From positions 34,224,001 through 34,288,000 of the forward strand of contig NC_060060.1 of the NCBI RefSeq assembly GCF_020283565.1: DNA of 64,000 nucleotides. Reading direction: 5' to 3'. The translations under genes and the position numbers were made by a program. Below, piece after piece: positions 1 through 12,875 of the stretch. The stretch is from Trifolium pratense (Eukaryota > Streptophyta > Magnoliopsida > Fabales > Fabaceae). A model generated the notes under the pieces. That model did no database searches and was not told the DNA's origin. It worked only from the letters and a program-made list of their open reading frames with translations. Each line of letters begins with the position of its first letter. Within the stretch, counting starts at the first letter, position 1.

Positions 1-527
1 GCAACTCTGAAGCTGTCATTCCTCTTAGCTCTAGTGCAAGAATCAATGAAGTACAAACAACAAATGAAGATGTGGAATTTGGTAAAAGAAGGTTTCATCG
101 TTGTTTGGTGGTAACAGCACGTGCACGTGCTTTTCTTTACCATCAGGTTGGTATCTTCCTTTTAAACAAGACTTCTAAGTTGGTGTTCTGCTTTGTGATT
201 AAATCCTGCACGGACAATCCGTTTCGGTCTGAATATATATTTTAATTCATTTCAGGTTAGACTACTTGTTGGCGTTCTCAAAGCTGTCGGTACTGGAAAC
301 TTAACAGTTCCGGATGGTAGGTACTCATACCAGTTTTCTCTTTTCATGTGTAGTAATAATATATTTCCACGAATACTTGACACAATTTCTATGCACTGTT
401 TTTGGCTTGTTGTACCATTTCAGTTGAAAGAATTTTGAATGCAAAGAATGTTGCAGCAGCAAGTCCAATGGCTCCGGCATGCGGTCTCTACCTGGGAAAG
501 GTGAAGTACGATCTGCCTAGTTCGTAG
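1..527 (+). CDS. tRNA pseudouridine synthase, TruA family (3' end, partial)
   Basis: Three exons are visible: 1-146, 256-316 and 424-527 (stop TAG at 525-527). The 5' part lies outside the window. Joined, they read ...RARAFLYHQVRLLVGVLKAVG... then DVERILNAKN, AAASPMAPACGLYLGKVKY and the stop. This is the C-terminal signature of TruA/PUS3-type synthases: the F-Y-Q-R-VG block followed by the A-P-x-GLYL-V-Y block. Family members isomerise uridines in the tRNA anticodon stem-loop. All three splice junctions are GT-AG and keep frame. The catalytic Asp would be upstream of the window, so activity cannot be judged. I infer a nuclear or organellar tRNA-modifying enzyme; which subfamily is not resolvable from about 100 residues. 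Confidence 0.9.
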
Positions 528-1899
528 ACGGCATGTGTTATGATCATGATTTGAGGCCTAGTACCTCCAAGAAGAGATGAGAAAAATCTAGGAGGCAAAC
601 ATTATAAGCATGGGTTCTTTTTATTCATATGTATTATAAATCTGGTCAACCATATGGAAAGAAAGTGAATGGAGGGAAAAGAGAGTGGAGTGATGCAATT
701 TCCAGTGTTTGGTACAACTCCATAAAGCAAAGGAAAGATATTTTTTGGTGAATGGACAAAAGTAACTTGAATCTCATAACTCATTTCAACGATTTTGTCC
801 TCTGCACTGTACTCAAGAAGTATAACTCATGTAATTAGCACTATTTTATTTTTTTCGGTGACCAATTTGAATTTTGAACACTACATTTTGATAGCAAAAA
901 CTAGTGCCATCGCAATCCCTTAAATACATGAAAAATTATTGGAACACAATTTCTACACCTAATTGTAACACAAAAATTGAGTTGTCATTAATTAATTCTA
1001 CTACTTTGTTAATCACAAAAATGTATAGTAACATATTATTAACCACTTTCATTGAAACATCAAAACTTAAACGACCAAATTTAACCCGGGGATTAGTTAC
1101 TATTTAACAACAATGTACTGTACAAGACAGTATGTAGTGGTTAAGTTGAGTCTAGGTTAACTTGCATGACAAATAATCACCATCCTGAACAGATTTTTTA
1201 CAGGCTACAGTGCAGTTGGAACCAACCAATTCGCTATATGGAGGATTCAGTTTGTAGTTTTTAGGTTCGAAGCTTCAGTTTGCAGTTTGTAGGTTCAACG
1301 GAAATTACAGTAAGAAACTTTTTTTATGAAGAAATTACAGTAGGAAATGATACTAGGACGCAAGATTGATGAGTTCAACCCAGAAATACATCATGTTCTA
1401 TTTGTTGAACAAGTTAATTCCTATTTTTCGCTTCAAATTTAAAAACAAAACATCTGAGTATAAAAAGATGTTACGATTCTATTCTAGCATTTTTTATTGT
1501 GGCAACATATATATTTGTTATTAAAACCTATTTGTTTGTCTATAAATTATTGTTGTCTCCTATGCTTCAAGCCTTAAAAGTTAAAAGCAAGTGTCCAAAA
1601 TGATAACATATGCAAATAAACTATGTTTGAGTGACAGATTAAATGAATATAGACTAACAGTATAATAAAATGATATATTAGATTATCTGTGTACCTGTGT
1701 CTAAACCAATGAAAATAAGGTAAAAGCATATAAAACAAAACACAAATCTACAAAATTTACCATTGCTCTAAACATTATTGTGACTATTGTACATTTAGCA
1801 ACGAAGGCCATTAACTACAATACTATAATCTGTCAAATAAAACTACAACATAAAAAATTAGGCTTATTTGGAAGTAGCGAACCCTTTAAAATAAGAAAG
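528..1899. other. Intergenic, tail-to-tail
   Basis: Space between the converging pseudouridine synthase and bromodomain genes. It should hold both 3' UTRs. I see no coding segment with recognisable homology; the short open frames are AT-rich noise. The only structure noted is the direct repeat listed at 1301-1347. Confidence 0.6.
1301..1347. repeat. Direct repeat flanking a T-tract micro-insertion
   Basis: A 17-bp sequence, gaaattacagtaRgaaa, occurs at 1301-1317 and 1331-1347 with one mismatch. It flanks 13 bp made of a T run plus atgaa. The layout is that of a TSD around a poly(A) remnant on the minus strand. See the finding on similar insertions at 21448, 35788, 38048, 43021 and 58957. Confidence 0.55.
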
Positions 1900-4800
1900 C
1901 TACTCCAGGAACGACCCAATAGCAGCGTGAATTGAACTAGTGCGAGCAGAATTTCTTTGATGTAATAGTGAGTGCGGACCACTCCACACAGACTGACTAT
2001 TCTTGGGAAAGAGAGTTCCACACAAACTTGAAAGCATGGGGTTTTCAGAACATAAGCTTTCAAGTAGCTTAGCTTTTTGACGTCTATCTTGGGGCTCCTA
2101 CAAACACATTGAACCATTAAGTATATATTTCAACAGAAAATATGCAAATAATCATAACAGAAACTTAATGCAACTGCATTCTGAAAACTGTAATTTCCTT
2201 GAGAGGCTAGATCAAATTGTGTTTGGCATACCTTGTGCTGCTGGAACAGTGCAGCTTGTCCTTCTTGTTGCATTCTTTTATATTCATCATGAAGAACAGC
2301 TGTGTCTCTAACTTCTGATTTTTCTGCCAAGGTTCCACCGTGCTTTAAAGTTTCATGCATCTGTCTCTTCTCACTGTCCATTTCAATCTCTTCCTCATCT
2401 TCTCCCTCCCCATCTTCCTCCTCCTCTTCTTCATCCTCTTGGCCATGGTCCTCTTCCTCCACCCTATCATCATGATCAACTTCATTCACCTCACGCCTTC
2501 CATCAGAAGGGATCCGTTGCTTCTCACTAGTCTCCATCTTCGCCACCTCTCCTTTGTTATCATCAGCATCTCCATCAGTACCCATCGATTCATCTGTGTT
2601 TGATGATGAATCTTCCCCACCAGGACTCTGTACAAGCATGGATTCCTTTGAAACAATAGAAAGTACAAAATTATTTCAGCGGTATGTCTACTTATGAATT
2701 TCATGGTAAAAATCAAGAGCAGATATTTTGATTTCTACATTGCTTGTGGAACAACTTTCATTTAAAATCAGGACTCTGTACAAGCATGGATTCCTTTGAA
2801 ACAAGAGAAAGTACAAAATTATTTCAGCCGTATCTCTACTTATGAATTTCATAGTAAAAATCAAGATAAGATATTTTGATTTCTAAATTGCTTGTGCAAC
2901 AACCTTCATTTAATATCTGGGTTCAGATGTTGCCAAAGGTAATGGAAATCAGAAAGAAAAATATCATCTCCATGCCACTAAACATTGTTTTGCGATAGTT
3001 TGCATAATGAATATCAACATCTGAAATATATGCAGGCTATAGAATAAATAAATTTGTTGCAGTTATCCCATCATTTCAGTCAAGAATTTCACATCATAGA
3101 AACATGATATATGCCCTAAAGTTTCCTCCAATGTTTTGAAAGGTTAAAACATAAGCATAAACCATTAAAATACCTCTTGCTTGAACTCTCTAGCATGCTT
3201 ATCACCACCAGACCCAAAATTTCCTTTTGCAATTCGATCATTCTCCTCCCGTTCCTTCCTCCGGCGCTTTAGCACACAAATTGCACATAAACAATCATGT
3301 TTATGGTGTCTTCTGCACATCAGATAAAACAAGCATGTAAATGGTTCAAATAAGGCAGCCTTTGTCATAAAACTCATCATTCATGACATTAATATTTGTA
3401 TAAGAATCAACCTAGTTTAGAATTGAACTAAAATATGCATTTAGAGAACTTATGCAGAAGGAAATGCAATTCCCCAAAGTCAAAGGCTTCACTTACCCTT
3501 TATCTTATTTAAGATTTTATAATTTATAATTAAGTTATAGGAAAAATAGACTATCAAGCATATATCAAATTTATGGAAACAAGTATATTAACCTTCAATC
3601 TATTAGTGAACTTGTATTTTTAACATTATCATAATACAAACAAACACAGTATCAACAAGATATTTAATTTAGTTTACATTATATCAGCTCTCAATCATTT
3701 CCGCTATAAGAAAGATGACTTTAGGAATGACAATATCATACAATAAATAAGGTTAAGTTGAAGTTTTGGAAAACACACCCATGACGCTTTTTTTTCTTAT
3801 GCTTCGACTGTCCACCCTTCCCTACTTTTCCATCACCAGAAAGTGCAATATCTTCTGATGTAGTCCTCTCAGCGCCTGATCCAAAAAGAAAAAATTAATG
3901 CCCACAGTGATTTCAGAAAACCACAGTATCTTACATGAAATAGAAATAATCTGTTTTCAAAACATCGTGCAAAAGTAGACCACTGTCCTTCATCTCCCAA
4001 TAGGATATAAAATAAGCATAAGATACATGTAAAAATGGACCACTGTCCTTCCACTTTTTTTGATACACGAGTAATTCTCTTTATTGTGGAGTAGATTATG
4101 ATTTTTTTTTTAAAATAAGAAAATTGGTTGCTTTGGTAGGAGCTTCTTAGATAGTCTGCAAGGGTCTAGTAAAGTTTAGACAAAAATTTCAAGGAAGATG
4201 AAATAGAATTAATTTATCATTCTAAAACTTCATAAATGTCAGTTAACTTTGGAGGTAGATTTATGAAAATGGAACTATAATTGCTTCACTAAAATTTCTG
4301 TCTCTGTATTGTCACACAAAAAAATATCCGTTAAAAAAGAAAACTTGTATGGATGGTCAAGATTAGATATGAGTAAAACCAATCTTGATCATTCAACTAC
4401 TACAACCGACCCTTCAATCTTGATCATCCATGCAAGATAAATAATTAAATGTAAAGATTGGCCCCTCTTACACAATACACTTAGAGTGCATGGAAGTCTC
4501 ATGATACACTTAGAGTACATGAACTGGAAGTTTCACCTTTGGTCCCTTTTGATTGGTCAGTGTATAACCCAGCAGCAGTCCAGTACTTCATAAAATTCTT
4601 CTTTACTCGCCTCATAAGATCCACAATATAGTCACCCTTATTGTTATACTTATAGCAGTTCTCCCAAATGTATTGTACATCCTTATATACATCCTCCGAA
4701 TTCATATACTTGTCATTCTTTTCAAGGTTGCTGCATACAGTTCCAAAATCCATTGGTGTATCAATGATATCGAAATAGTCCTGAGTACAGATAGCGTATG

Positions 4801-6242
4801 AATTGTGATATTAGACACAAGTAAACATAATTTTTTTTTTCAGAAAAATATCTTTATTCTTTCCAAGTTTCACAAAGAATCACATTAGTCTCATAGGATG
4901 AACAAATATCACAGAGCTTTGTAGAATAATCTCTGCATACTGTGAAAGAGGAAGACAGCAAGCACAAGAAAAATATGCACCCAATTTCTAAAAAAAACAT
5001 TACAGAGAAAATCTAGCATTAATCGCTGTATTTCTATCTTTTGCTTTTTGTACATCGTGAGTGAAGCAAAGTTAGGAGGCGGATTTAACGCAGTTACTGC
5101 ATCGATGCAGACCAAACTGAACTGATTAATCGGAGCCGTTAGATCTGTTTTGTATGGCTGAGATCGCCTACCGCGTGAAACTGCTTGAAGCAGTAACTGC
5201 AGGCGATCCAGATCCGCAAAGCTATAGTACTAAACAAAATCTCAAAATCAAAATCATGTCCCGTAACTAATACTGAAAATGTTGAAAACATTGGTTGGTA
5301 TAGGGCAGAAGTTGAGGTAGGGAAAAAATAATGCATTAAGGGAACTAAAAATGAAGTAATGTGTGATCAAAATTAACTGGAAAAAAACCGTGAAACAGTT
5401 ACTTGAAAATATTTATACTCACAGGAATGCCAAGTGCTTCCGGATTAACAGGAACATTGAAGGGTTCAGCAGCATCCATTTTCATTACCTTCCTTACAAT
5501 CTGTACAAAAAAATAAAAACACCCCAAAAGAAAATTACTCGGTACTGAATCCATAATAATGGAGATTGTAATGCTTTGACAAATAAAAACTAAAGTTTCA
5601 ACACACCATTAAGGAGGTATCCAATTCATGCTTATTATATCGGGGATTAAGCGGAGATGCTTTCCTTTCTTTTGGGTGGCTAATCTCAGAGGAAACCGGC
5701 AAAGGTTTGCTTGTCTGGTCAGCATTTAATCCCAAAACCTTTGAAGACTTAATCTTTATGCTACCGGCTTTCTTTGGCGAAGCAGCGAATTTCAAATCAG
5801 GCAACGAATTCACACTATCTTCAATTCTGTCTGTTTCCTTCACACCATGTTTCCCTAGCCCATGTTGCTGGCTACTCTTATCAGTATCACTTTGTGAAGG
5901 TGCATCAGATGAGTTGTGCTGAGAGTCCAACATTTTTGGTTTCCTGAGCTTGACCTTAACACGTCCAACCGACTTCGTAGCACCGTTATGGATTGAACCG
6001 TCGGGATTCATGGTAGCATGATTGGAATGTTGATCGGTACCGGTGGAAGAAGGTGTGTCAACTTCCATAGGAGAGTTATAATTATCTTGTTTATTATCAT
6101 TATTATTATTATTATTATTACCAATAATATCCAAACCAGACGGTTCTTCCTTATTTGGGTCCTCTACAGCATTTGTAAGGGTTACAGGGTTGGTGGTAGT
6201 ACCCTTTGATTTTTTTTTCTTATGGCCACGTTTACGCTTCAT
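1900..6242 (-). CDS. Bromodomain protein, 601 aa, seven coding exons
   Basis: Exons on the minus strand: 6242-5607, 5500-5423, 4780-4537, 3875-3779, 3312-3174, 2645-2232 and 2097-1900; all junctions are GT-AG and in frame. The N-terminus is Lys/Arg-rich (MKRKRGHKKKKSKG, nuclear-signal-like), followed by a low-complexity stretch with an Asn run. The bromodomain lies at about residues 210-310 (MIVRKVMKMDAAEPFNVPVN, then DYFDIIDTPMDFGTV, then YIWENCYKYN with the acetyl-lysine-binding Asn, then IVDLMRRVKKNF). A basic cluster (KHKKKKR), a Cys/His stretch (RHHKHDCLCAIC), a long Glu/Asp-rich tract and a C-terminal helix follow. The family reads acetylated histones in the nucleus. A 5' UTR intron is likely at 6246-6476 (gtaagt donor, tttag acceptor). 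The domain is certain; the exact Arabidopsis counterpart is not. Confidence 0.88.
2622..2917. repeat. 148-bp tandem duplication at the intron 5/exon 6 boundary
   Basis: 2622-2769 is repeated at 2770-2917 with about ten mismatches. The unit contains the first 24 bases of exon 6 of the bromodomain gene, its acceptor (tttcaaag/GAATCC on the coding strand) and upstream intron sequence. The intron therefore holds a second copy of the acceptor and exon start about 148 bp upstream of the used one. Confidence 0.9.
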
Positions 6243-6738
6243 CTTCTAAATTGTAACAAAATCAAATGCCACCAACCAAGCACTGTGTTTGTGGTCTAAT
6301 TCAAAAGTAAAACAAATAGAGAGAACAAAGTTAAATCAGCAATGTAAAAAAATTGCATACTGAAAAACAGAAAAGAAGATAGTAGGAATAAAAGTGTGGT
6401 TTTTATGCGTTTGAGAACGAATTGAACGAAAAAGAATGAAATTTATGTAAATGAAGGGAAAGTTACGATGACTTACATAGTTGAATTGTGGAGGAAGGAA
6501 GTTGAGTGTGAGAACAGTTTAGTTGACGGCGGCGGAGGGACAAGGCAACGGCGTCGGAACAGAGAAGACAATCTTGGATCTCGTTGTTTTAATTCGAAAC
6601 TCTAAACGATTCGTTTCATTAGAAAACAATTTTTTTTTTGTTAGAATAGTTATCCATGGGTTAACGTTTTTTATAAGTCCATATTTTAATTTTTTTTTTT
6701 CTTAACGCAGAAGTCCTTTTTTTTTACGCAAGTCCATA
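6243..6738 (-). promoter_or_regulatory. 5' leader and promoter region of the bromodomain gene
   Basis: Contains a probable 5' UTR intron (6246-6476, GT-AG on the minus strand), then about 260 bp up to the Helitron start. No clear TATA box. The Helitron therefore sits just upstream of this gene and may limit its promoter. Confidence 0.45.
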
Positions 6739-7083
6739 TCTTATTATACTAAAAGTAAGGCTGTTTTGGAAGCCCTAATTCTTTGGTGATTTGAAACCCT
6801 AATTTTTAACCAATTGGGATTTGACATCTTTGTGTATCATCCAATATAATGGTGACACACCTAGGTTTTCATTCATTCTAGGTTTACATGTTTACATGGC
6901 TTACTAGAAGGTTTGATGTCTATCATACTGATAAAGTGACAAGTGGTAAACTAGAAACATGCATTGGGGCCAGAAGGATATATATTTCTTTTTTCTTAAT
7001 TTTTTTTCATTTGAGAAGTTTCTTTCTCTCTCTTCTCTCTTTCTCATACGCGCTCTCTCTCTCTTTTCTCACCATCTAATGTT

Positions 7084-7910
7084 GTTCATGATGAACAACA
7101 AGAACACCATGCATGTTCATCCCCATCCCAGATTCCGGCGAGCAACCACCGTCGCCGGAAAGTCCAATCACTTCCATTTTTTTTCCTCAACAGTTCTTAA
7201 TATCTCTCTGCTCTCACCTTCTCTTTCTTCATCACCGCATCCACCACAACCTCCACCACCACCTACAAATCAATCTCCGAATCAGAACGTCCTATCCGCT
7301 TCCGGTGATGCCGCCATCATCAAAATCAAGTTATTCCTCCTCTCAGGTAGGCCGAAAATCATCAACCCTAACCCCCAAATTTCAATTCCTCAAATTTTGA
7401 TCTTGCATGTTTGAAATCCTCCATGAAATTGGATCTTTGAATGTCAATAAACTCGTGTGACTAGAAAAATCTCTTCTCTCTTTCAAACTGTTTTCGTTTT
7501 TATTTTATTTTAATTTTTGCAGAAAACATTCCAATGATAAAATTGAATTTTTATCAATTGATTTATGCTTAATCAAACCCCAGATGAATTTTGTGTTATT
7601 TTGTGCAAAACAAAGTTAAGTTTTGATTTTTAATGATTTATGTTTTGTGGGGTTTGTTTGTTTGTTTGTGTTAGACACAGGTAGTTGAAGTTTCAACTTC
7701 CAAAAAACTTGAAGATATTGTTCCTTCTTCTCCTAACAGTGATGTATGATTTTCATTTTAATATGAGATTATCTTTTGGGTTTGGATTATATTTTTAATT
7801 AATTGATTAACTAATGTGTGTTTCTTTGTTGTTACAACAGGTTCCTCGTGTCAGGAACTCTTGCTTTGGCAATTATTGTCACTGCCTTCACTTTACAGGT
7901 ATATAAATTT
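7084..7910 (+). pseudogene. Captured gene fragment, unidentified (Helitron interior)
   Basis: Begins with an ATG-rich, proline/histidine-rich reading stretch (MNNKNTMHVHPHPRFRRATT...), preceded by a CT-rich leader and interrupted by frame changes. At 7841 a possible exon after a ttacaacag acceptor reads FLVSGTLALAIIVTAFTLQ, like one membrane helix. I do not recognise the parent gene. The G+C-richer composition compared with its surroundings suggests captured coding DNA. Confidence 0.4.
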
Positions 7911-8043
7911 GACAGAGAATTTTCAATTGAAGAAAACACCAAATAGTTATGATTTTCATTTTAATTTGAGATTATCTTTTGGGTTTGGATCATATTTTTA
8001 ATTATTTGATTAACTAAGGTGTGTTTGTTTGTTGTTACAACAG
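7745..8043 (+). repeat. 96-bp direct repeat ending at splice-acceptor-like motifs
   Basis: 7745-7840 and 7948-8043 are near-identical copies, each ending in gttgttacaacag. The duplication copies a potential intron 3' end within the Helitron. Confidence 0.8.
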
Positions 8044-8584
8044 GTTAGAAGCTCATCAAAATGACATTGAACTTGAAGGTACGCATCTTTGTTATTTCGT
8101 CCCTAAATTGATGCTCTTGTGGATGCATCTTTGTTTCTTGATGTGTGGTTTTTGTGTTTGATAGAGCACACAAATATTATTTCATCAATGTAACTACAAC
8201 GGGAATGAAAATTTACTTCTGCATTAAAATTTATTAGAATGGTGTAAAGAATGAACTGAATTCTTCTTCACTCACTTTATGCTTCAAAATATAGCAAAAT
8301 AACTACATTTGGTACCCTGCTGATCACTTGATCAGTGGAGGCTGGTGTTCAAGCATGTTCAAGATTCAATTCATAGAATGGTCTTTATCTTTCTTGAAGC
8401 ACCGTGGTGTATTTTAAACACAATAACATGGATTCTTTACAAGAAACTTTAGAGAACATTACTTCTAATGATACATATCTAATCTTATCTAATATATTTA
8501 GTGTAGAATGTTAATATACACCAATTATTTTGCTTGATTTAATATGGATATTTAATTGTGTTTACATGATCATGCATATTGCAG

Positions 8585-9081
8585 AGTGGTGACAAGGCTA
8601 TGATTTTTTGTTTTGTGGAGTTTATTGAACCCAAATGCGCTCTCACCGCCATGGAAGCTCTGCAAGGTAAATGTTTTTTTTTTTTTTTTTTTTTTGTATA
8701 TATAACTGAGTTTGATGTCTACCCACAGGGTCAATATAACTCAGTTTGATGGTACATTATAGGGATTTGTCTGAAAATTAGGAAATATAGACCTCTGAAT
8801 TATGAGATCTCATTCTATGATTGATGTGGATCAAAATATAGAACACTAACACCAGAACTAAACACTATATAATAGTGGCCATATGGTTTAATTTTGACGA
8901 ATTATTGTGCATTTTAAACTTTTTTTCTTCATATTGTTTAGTTCTGGTGTAATTCATAAACTGTACACCATGATAATTTATGTGGTTGTTTGTGTAAATT
9001 GAATTTGGCTTCATAGGATATAATGAGGCTGGCCTAGAAAAACCTTATACATTCAAGGCTGATGAGAGGAATGGAAGATAG
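8585..9081 (+). pseudogene. Captured RRM-protein exons (Helitron interior)
   Basis: Exon 8585-8666, bounded by ttgcag and gtaaat, reads GDKAMIFCFVEFIEPKCALT then AMEALQ. This is the RNP1-containing second half of an RNA-recognition motif. Joining across the intron to 9017 keeps frame (GYNEAGLEKPYTFKADERNG, then R and a stop at 9079-9081) but the sequence soon leaves the RRM pattern. It is a fragment without its first half, so not a functional RNA-binding protein by itself. The intron holds a run of more than 20 T and a 35-bp direct repeat (8699 and 8733). Confidence 0.65.
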
Positions 9082-10916
9082 AAATAATTCTCATATGTTG
9101 AAGTGAGTTATTTTCTCATTCTTGGATGCATTTATTATATTATTTTACTACTTTTTGTGTAAATTTTACAGCTTTAATTAATTCTCCTTTTACAAGTTTG
9201 ATTGATTGCCTCATTGAATTGCACTTTCAGTAGTGATTGTGTGTACTTCTAACTTAAGTACCAAATTGAAGAGAAATAATTACAAATTCTCAGTGGTGAC
9301 CACAAGTACTACTTCACATTTTCTCAAAAACTTTCCATATTGTCAAGGTTTGTCAAGTAATATTCATAGAATGTTTCAATTATTTTTCTTGTGGTCTCAC
9401 AAAAACGGATCAAATGAATCTGGTAATTCTAGAGAGTTGGTGTTTGCTTTTGACCAGTCCCTATTCTTAAAGTGCCAGCAAATAAAAGTCACTTTTATTA
9501 TTTTTGGTAATTAAAAGGAAAAGATCGTTCTACATATGTGATGGTCAGGGCCAAAGGCAGAAACAATAAAGCTTAGTAAAGTAAGATAAAAGTAACTGTA
9601 AGTAAAGAAAGGTTGAGTACAAAGGCAGTGTTCTAGGCTAGCAATCCCATATGGTTTCATAACTTCTATTCTAAAATTTTCACTTTAAGTTCTCGTACTG
9701 ATTTGCAAGGTTTTTTTTTTTCTTCTGAAAGTCTCTATTGCAACAAAAAGAATCACATTGTCCTACATTTCTTTAAAAAAATATGTAGTGTCCCTCATGT
9801 GTGGTACAGGGTAGACGGTGTCCGTAGGAAGGCAGCCATTAAGGTATACATGGTGCCACCGTAGCAAATTGTTAAACATATCTAAGAGAACACTTTTTTA
9901 AGGCTTAAGGCAATAGTTAAAATTTGTTGTATTTTATATTTAGCCAGCCGATACCTAAAACTAATAAGCATCAATCACAGGTATGGTTCATCACCAAATG
10001 ATTTTGAAGGAGTGTCTGCCCATTTTGATGTTCCTTTTGTTCAAGTAAACAATGTTGAATCATGTACTCTTTTCTCTTTTACTTTGGAGTTTGAGTGGTA
10101 TTTCTTGATTTCTATCAATTTTGTAGGCTCCCTCATTTCCTACACTTTCCATTAATGTGATGAATCTTTTGAATTCAGGTAGAAACTGAGGATGAGGTAT
10201 TATTATATGCTTTAACCTGTTTCTTGTGATGTATTCAAGAGGATGCAGACTTATTTTAGTATTCTGCTTGCAGGTAGTACTAAGTTGAAAGTTGAAACTA
10301 ATAGAATAGCATCCATCTATAACATCAGTAAGTAAGCAAATGCATTATTCTAAACATAAAGTCATTTAGTTTATATGCAAAAAAGAACATGTGTATTGTT
10401 CTAATTCTAATACTTGACTTATTCTATTCACATGTGTGTAGCCAATGATGATGTAGCTATGTGTCAGTTTTTTTTTTGCAATTATTGATCATGAAAAGAA
10501 GAGGACATTTGTTTTGCGTAAAGATGGCCTTCCTGATGCTGGTCAGTATTATCTTATCTTCATCAATTTGTTTTTCATAGATGTGTAAATATACAAAAGA
10601 GATGTATGATATGCAATTCATAAATAATATATATCACTTATAACTATTGGGTTTTGGTTTTGGACACAACAATATGATAGATAGAGAAGTGAAAACAATG
10701 AATTGCACATATCCAATGTTTAAGTGAAGAGATTATGAATTCAACTTTCCCAGTTATATCACACAAACTCCTAACATTTGGTTTTACTAATTTTTAAAGT
10801 ACATGTACATATATTTTGGTAAAGAGACGGTAGAAATATGCAGTCGTCACACACTCGTGTTTTTTTCAGAAACAAGAGAATATCGATAATGTTACACGAA
10901 AAAAGAATATAGAGAT

Positions 10917-11056
10917 GAAAATTTTATCAGCTACAAGTTGTAATTATCCAGCCCCAAATCTCCCAAGACATCATTAGCAGCTTCCTTATAGTTGGCATGT
11001 GTTTGCTTTGCCTTCCTTATGTATTTCTCAATTCCATTCTTAAGCTGAATAGTTCT
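10917..11056 (-). pseudogene. Captured C-terminal exon of an unidentified protein, antisense
   Basis: On the minus strand, after a ttttgtgcag acceptor near 11056, a frame reads TIQLKNGIEKYIRKAKQTHA, then NYKEAANDVLGDLGLDNYNL and a stop. The clean acceptor, helix-forming charged composition and stop codon suggest a captured terminal exon. I do not recognise the parent. Its orientation opposes the other fragments in the Helitron. Confidence 0.4.
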
Positions 11057-12155
11057 GCACAAAAGAAATTGTGTAAGCAGACATCATTAAGCTAGAATAC
11101 AAGGATTGGGTGTGATAACTATTAGTTCTAAAATGACAGTGTATTAGGCATTTTTAAGTAGAATGACAATTTCAACTTGATATGCATTATTTTGTGTATT
11201 TTATATTTGTTGTTAGTTCGTTACTTAAGATGAGTACTTTTTTGCAATTTTGTAATTTTGAAAATATTGACATGATTTTGGAACTTGGATAGAAATGCCA
11301 ACAAGTTCTTCATATTAAGCAATCAATTAGTGTTGTCCGCAAACTGGCGTGATCATCCCTTTTGAATTATTTTGAGTGGTGTTCTTTCATATATATGTCC
11401 ATCGTTTATTGAAATTGTTGATCATTTTGGATTTTATATACGGCAATTTCAGTTTGGTTTCATATTTAAGGTTTTGATTGGTTTTCTTTTGTTCTATTAA
11501 CCGATTGGTGCTTATGGAAAAACCACTTGAGAGTTTGTTTCGAAAGATTAATTAATTATTCTTTTTGTTTGAGGTTGATCTTGGATAGAATCAACTCTCG
11601 TGCAGCAGACTATGTAATGTATATGCCATCATGATATAGATTGTATGATAATTACTTTTGATATAGTTTTGGTTTGTGTTTTTTGTTCAACTTATGGTTT
11701 ATAATGGTTCTTGGTTTGTGAGCTTAAACCTCTCTGCTTCTTAGATAATGAGATTGGTGCTTGTAAGTTTTGTGATTTGGTTATTGGTTTTCATTGCCAT
11801 CTGGAAAATGGAGGCAGTGATAGGGATATCACTGTAGCAAAGAATTAACTGCTCTTCATATTCTTATAGTTTATGGTGAGAGATTTCAATGGACAATGAT
11901 TAACTGCTCTTCAAATTCAGTCTTATAATATTTACATTGTTACTTAGGCCTTTAATTTTCCATTGTACTATTTGCATGCATTGCTTCAATCTTTACATTG
12001 TTAACGTAGGCCATTTATGCTGCATTTATTTATCTTGTATCTTGTGCAGACTGCAGAATAATTTAAGGTTTTATAATACATAATGAAAGTGGAACAATTC
12101 TTTTTTATGGTTGTGATATTTAGGTTCAAATTTCAAATAAAGTTAACTACCTGCA

Positions 12156-12374
12156 GCAAAGAATCTCATTCTTGCTGGTGTCAAATCTGTGACCTTGCAT
12201 GATGTGGGGACTATTGAGCTATGGGATCTGTCTAGCAATTTTGTGTTTTCGGAAAATGATGTTGGGAAGAACAGAGCATTGGCTTCTGTTGCTAAGTTGC
12301 AGGAGCTGAACAATGCAGTTGTTGTGCAAAGCTTAACATCTGAGCTGACAAAAGAGCAACTTGCTGATTTCCAA
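12156..12374 (+). pseudogene. Captured fragment of ubiquitin-activating enzyme E1
   Basis: 73 codons without a stop: [57 protein letters not shown] and on to KEQLADFQ, ended by gtatct. This closely matches the N-terminal ThiF-like half of plant UBA1/UBA2 (the [14 protein letters not shown] block). The glycine-rich nucleotide motif before it and the catalytic Cys domain are absent. It is an internal exon copied into the Helitron, not an E1 gene. It directly precedes a CA microsatellite. Confidence 0.85.
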
Positions 12375-12395
12375 GTATCTCTCCTTCTTTCTACT

Positions 12396-12396
<1 letters not shown>

Positions 12397-12462
<66 letters not shown>
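12397..12462. repeat. (CA)n microsatellite
   Basis: About 33 uninterrupted CA units inside the Helitron, just 3' of the E1 fragment's donor site. Confidence 0.97.
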
Positions 12463-12465
<3 letters not shown>

Positions 12466-12875
12466 ACATACATGTCTAATCCGAGAAGTATCTGTACCTC
12501 ATAGTGTATAGTTAAGTTTGAAGAGAATTCTATTATCCGACTAATTTGTAATTTGGAGATAGTTTGTATCAGAAAATTGATTACTTATTTGTACATGTCG
12601 TTTTGATTATGTAATTGGATATCTTATAATACTTAAATTGGGTCAAGAATATTGTTAATATCGTTATAATTTGCCATATGCTCTATAAGTAATTAGAATG
12701 TGAAAGAGTTATAATTTGCCATGGTCTATGAGTATGTGAAATTATGATCACTCCAATTTCATTTATGCAGTATTACTACTATATTTTGAATTCGTGACAT
12801 TGTGTTTAATTTTTATTTGCAAGTTATTATTCTACTAACTTAACATGTATTTAATATTGCTATTATGCATTTCAG

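Noticed and set aside
1833..2117. 94-codon minus-strand frame at the end of the bromodomain gene
   Set aside because: The true last exon (2097-1900) uses another frame that joins exon 6 in phase and ends FLE-stop.
12143..12479. Open frames giving VCVCVC and THTHTH runs
   Set aside because: Products of the CA microsatellite; the plus-strand frame is real only in its E1-like part, ending at 12374.
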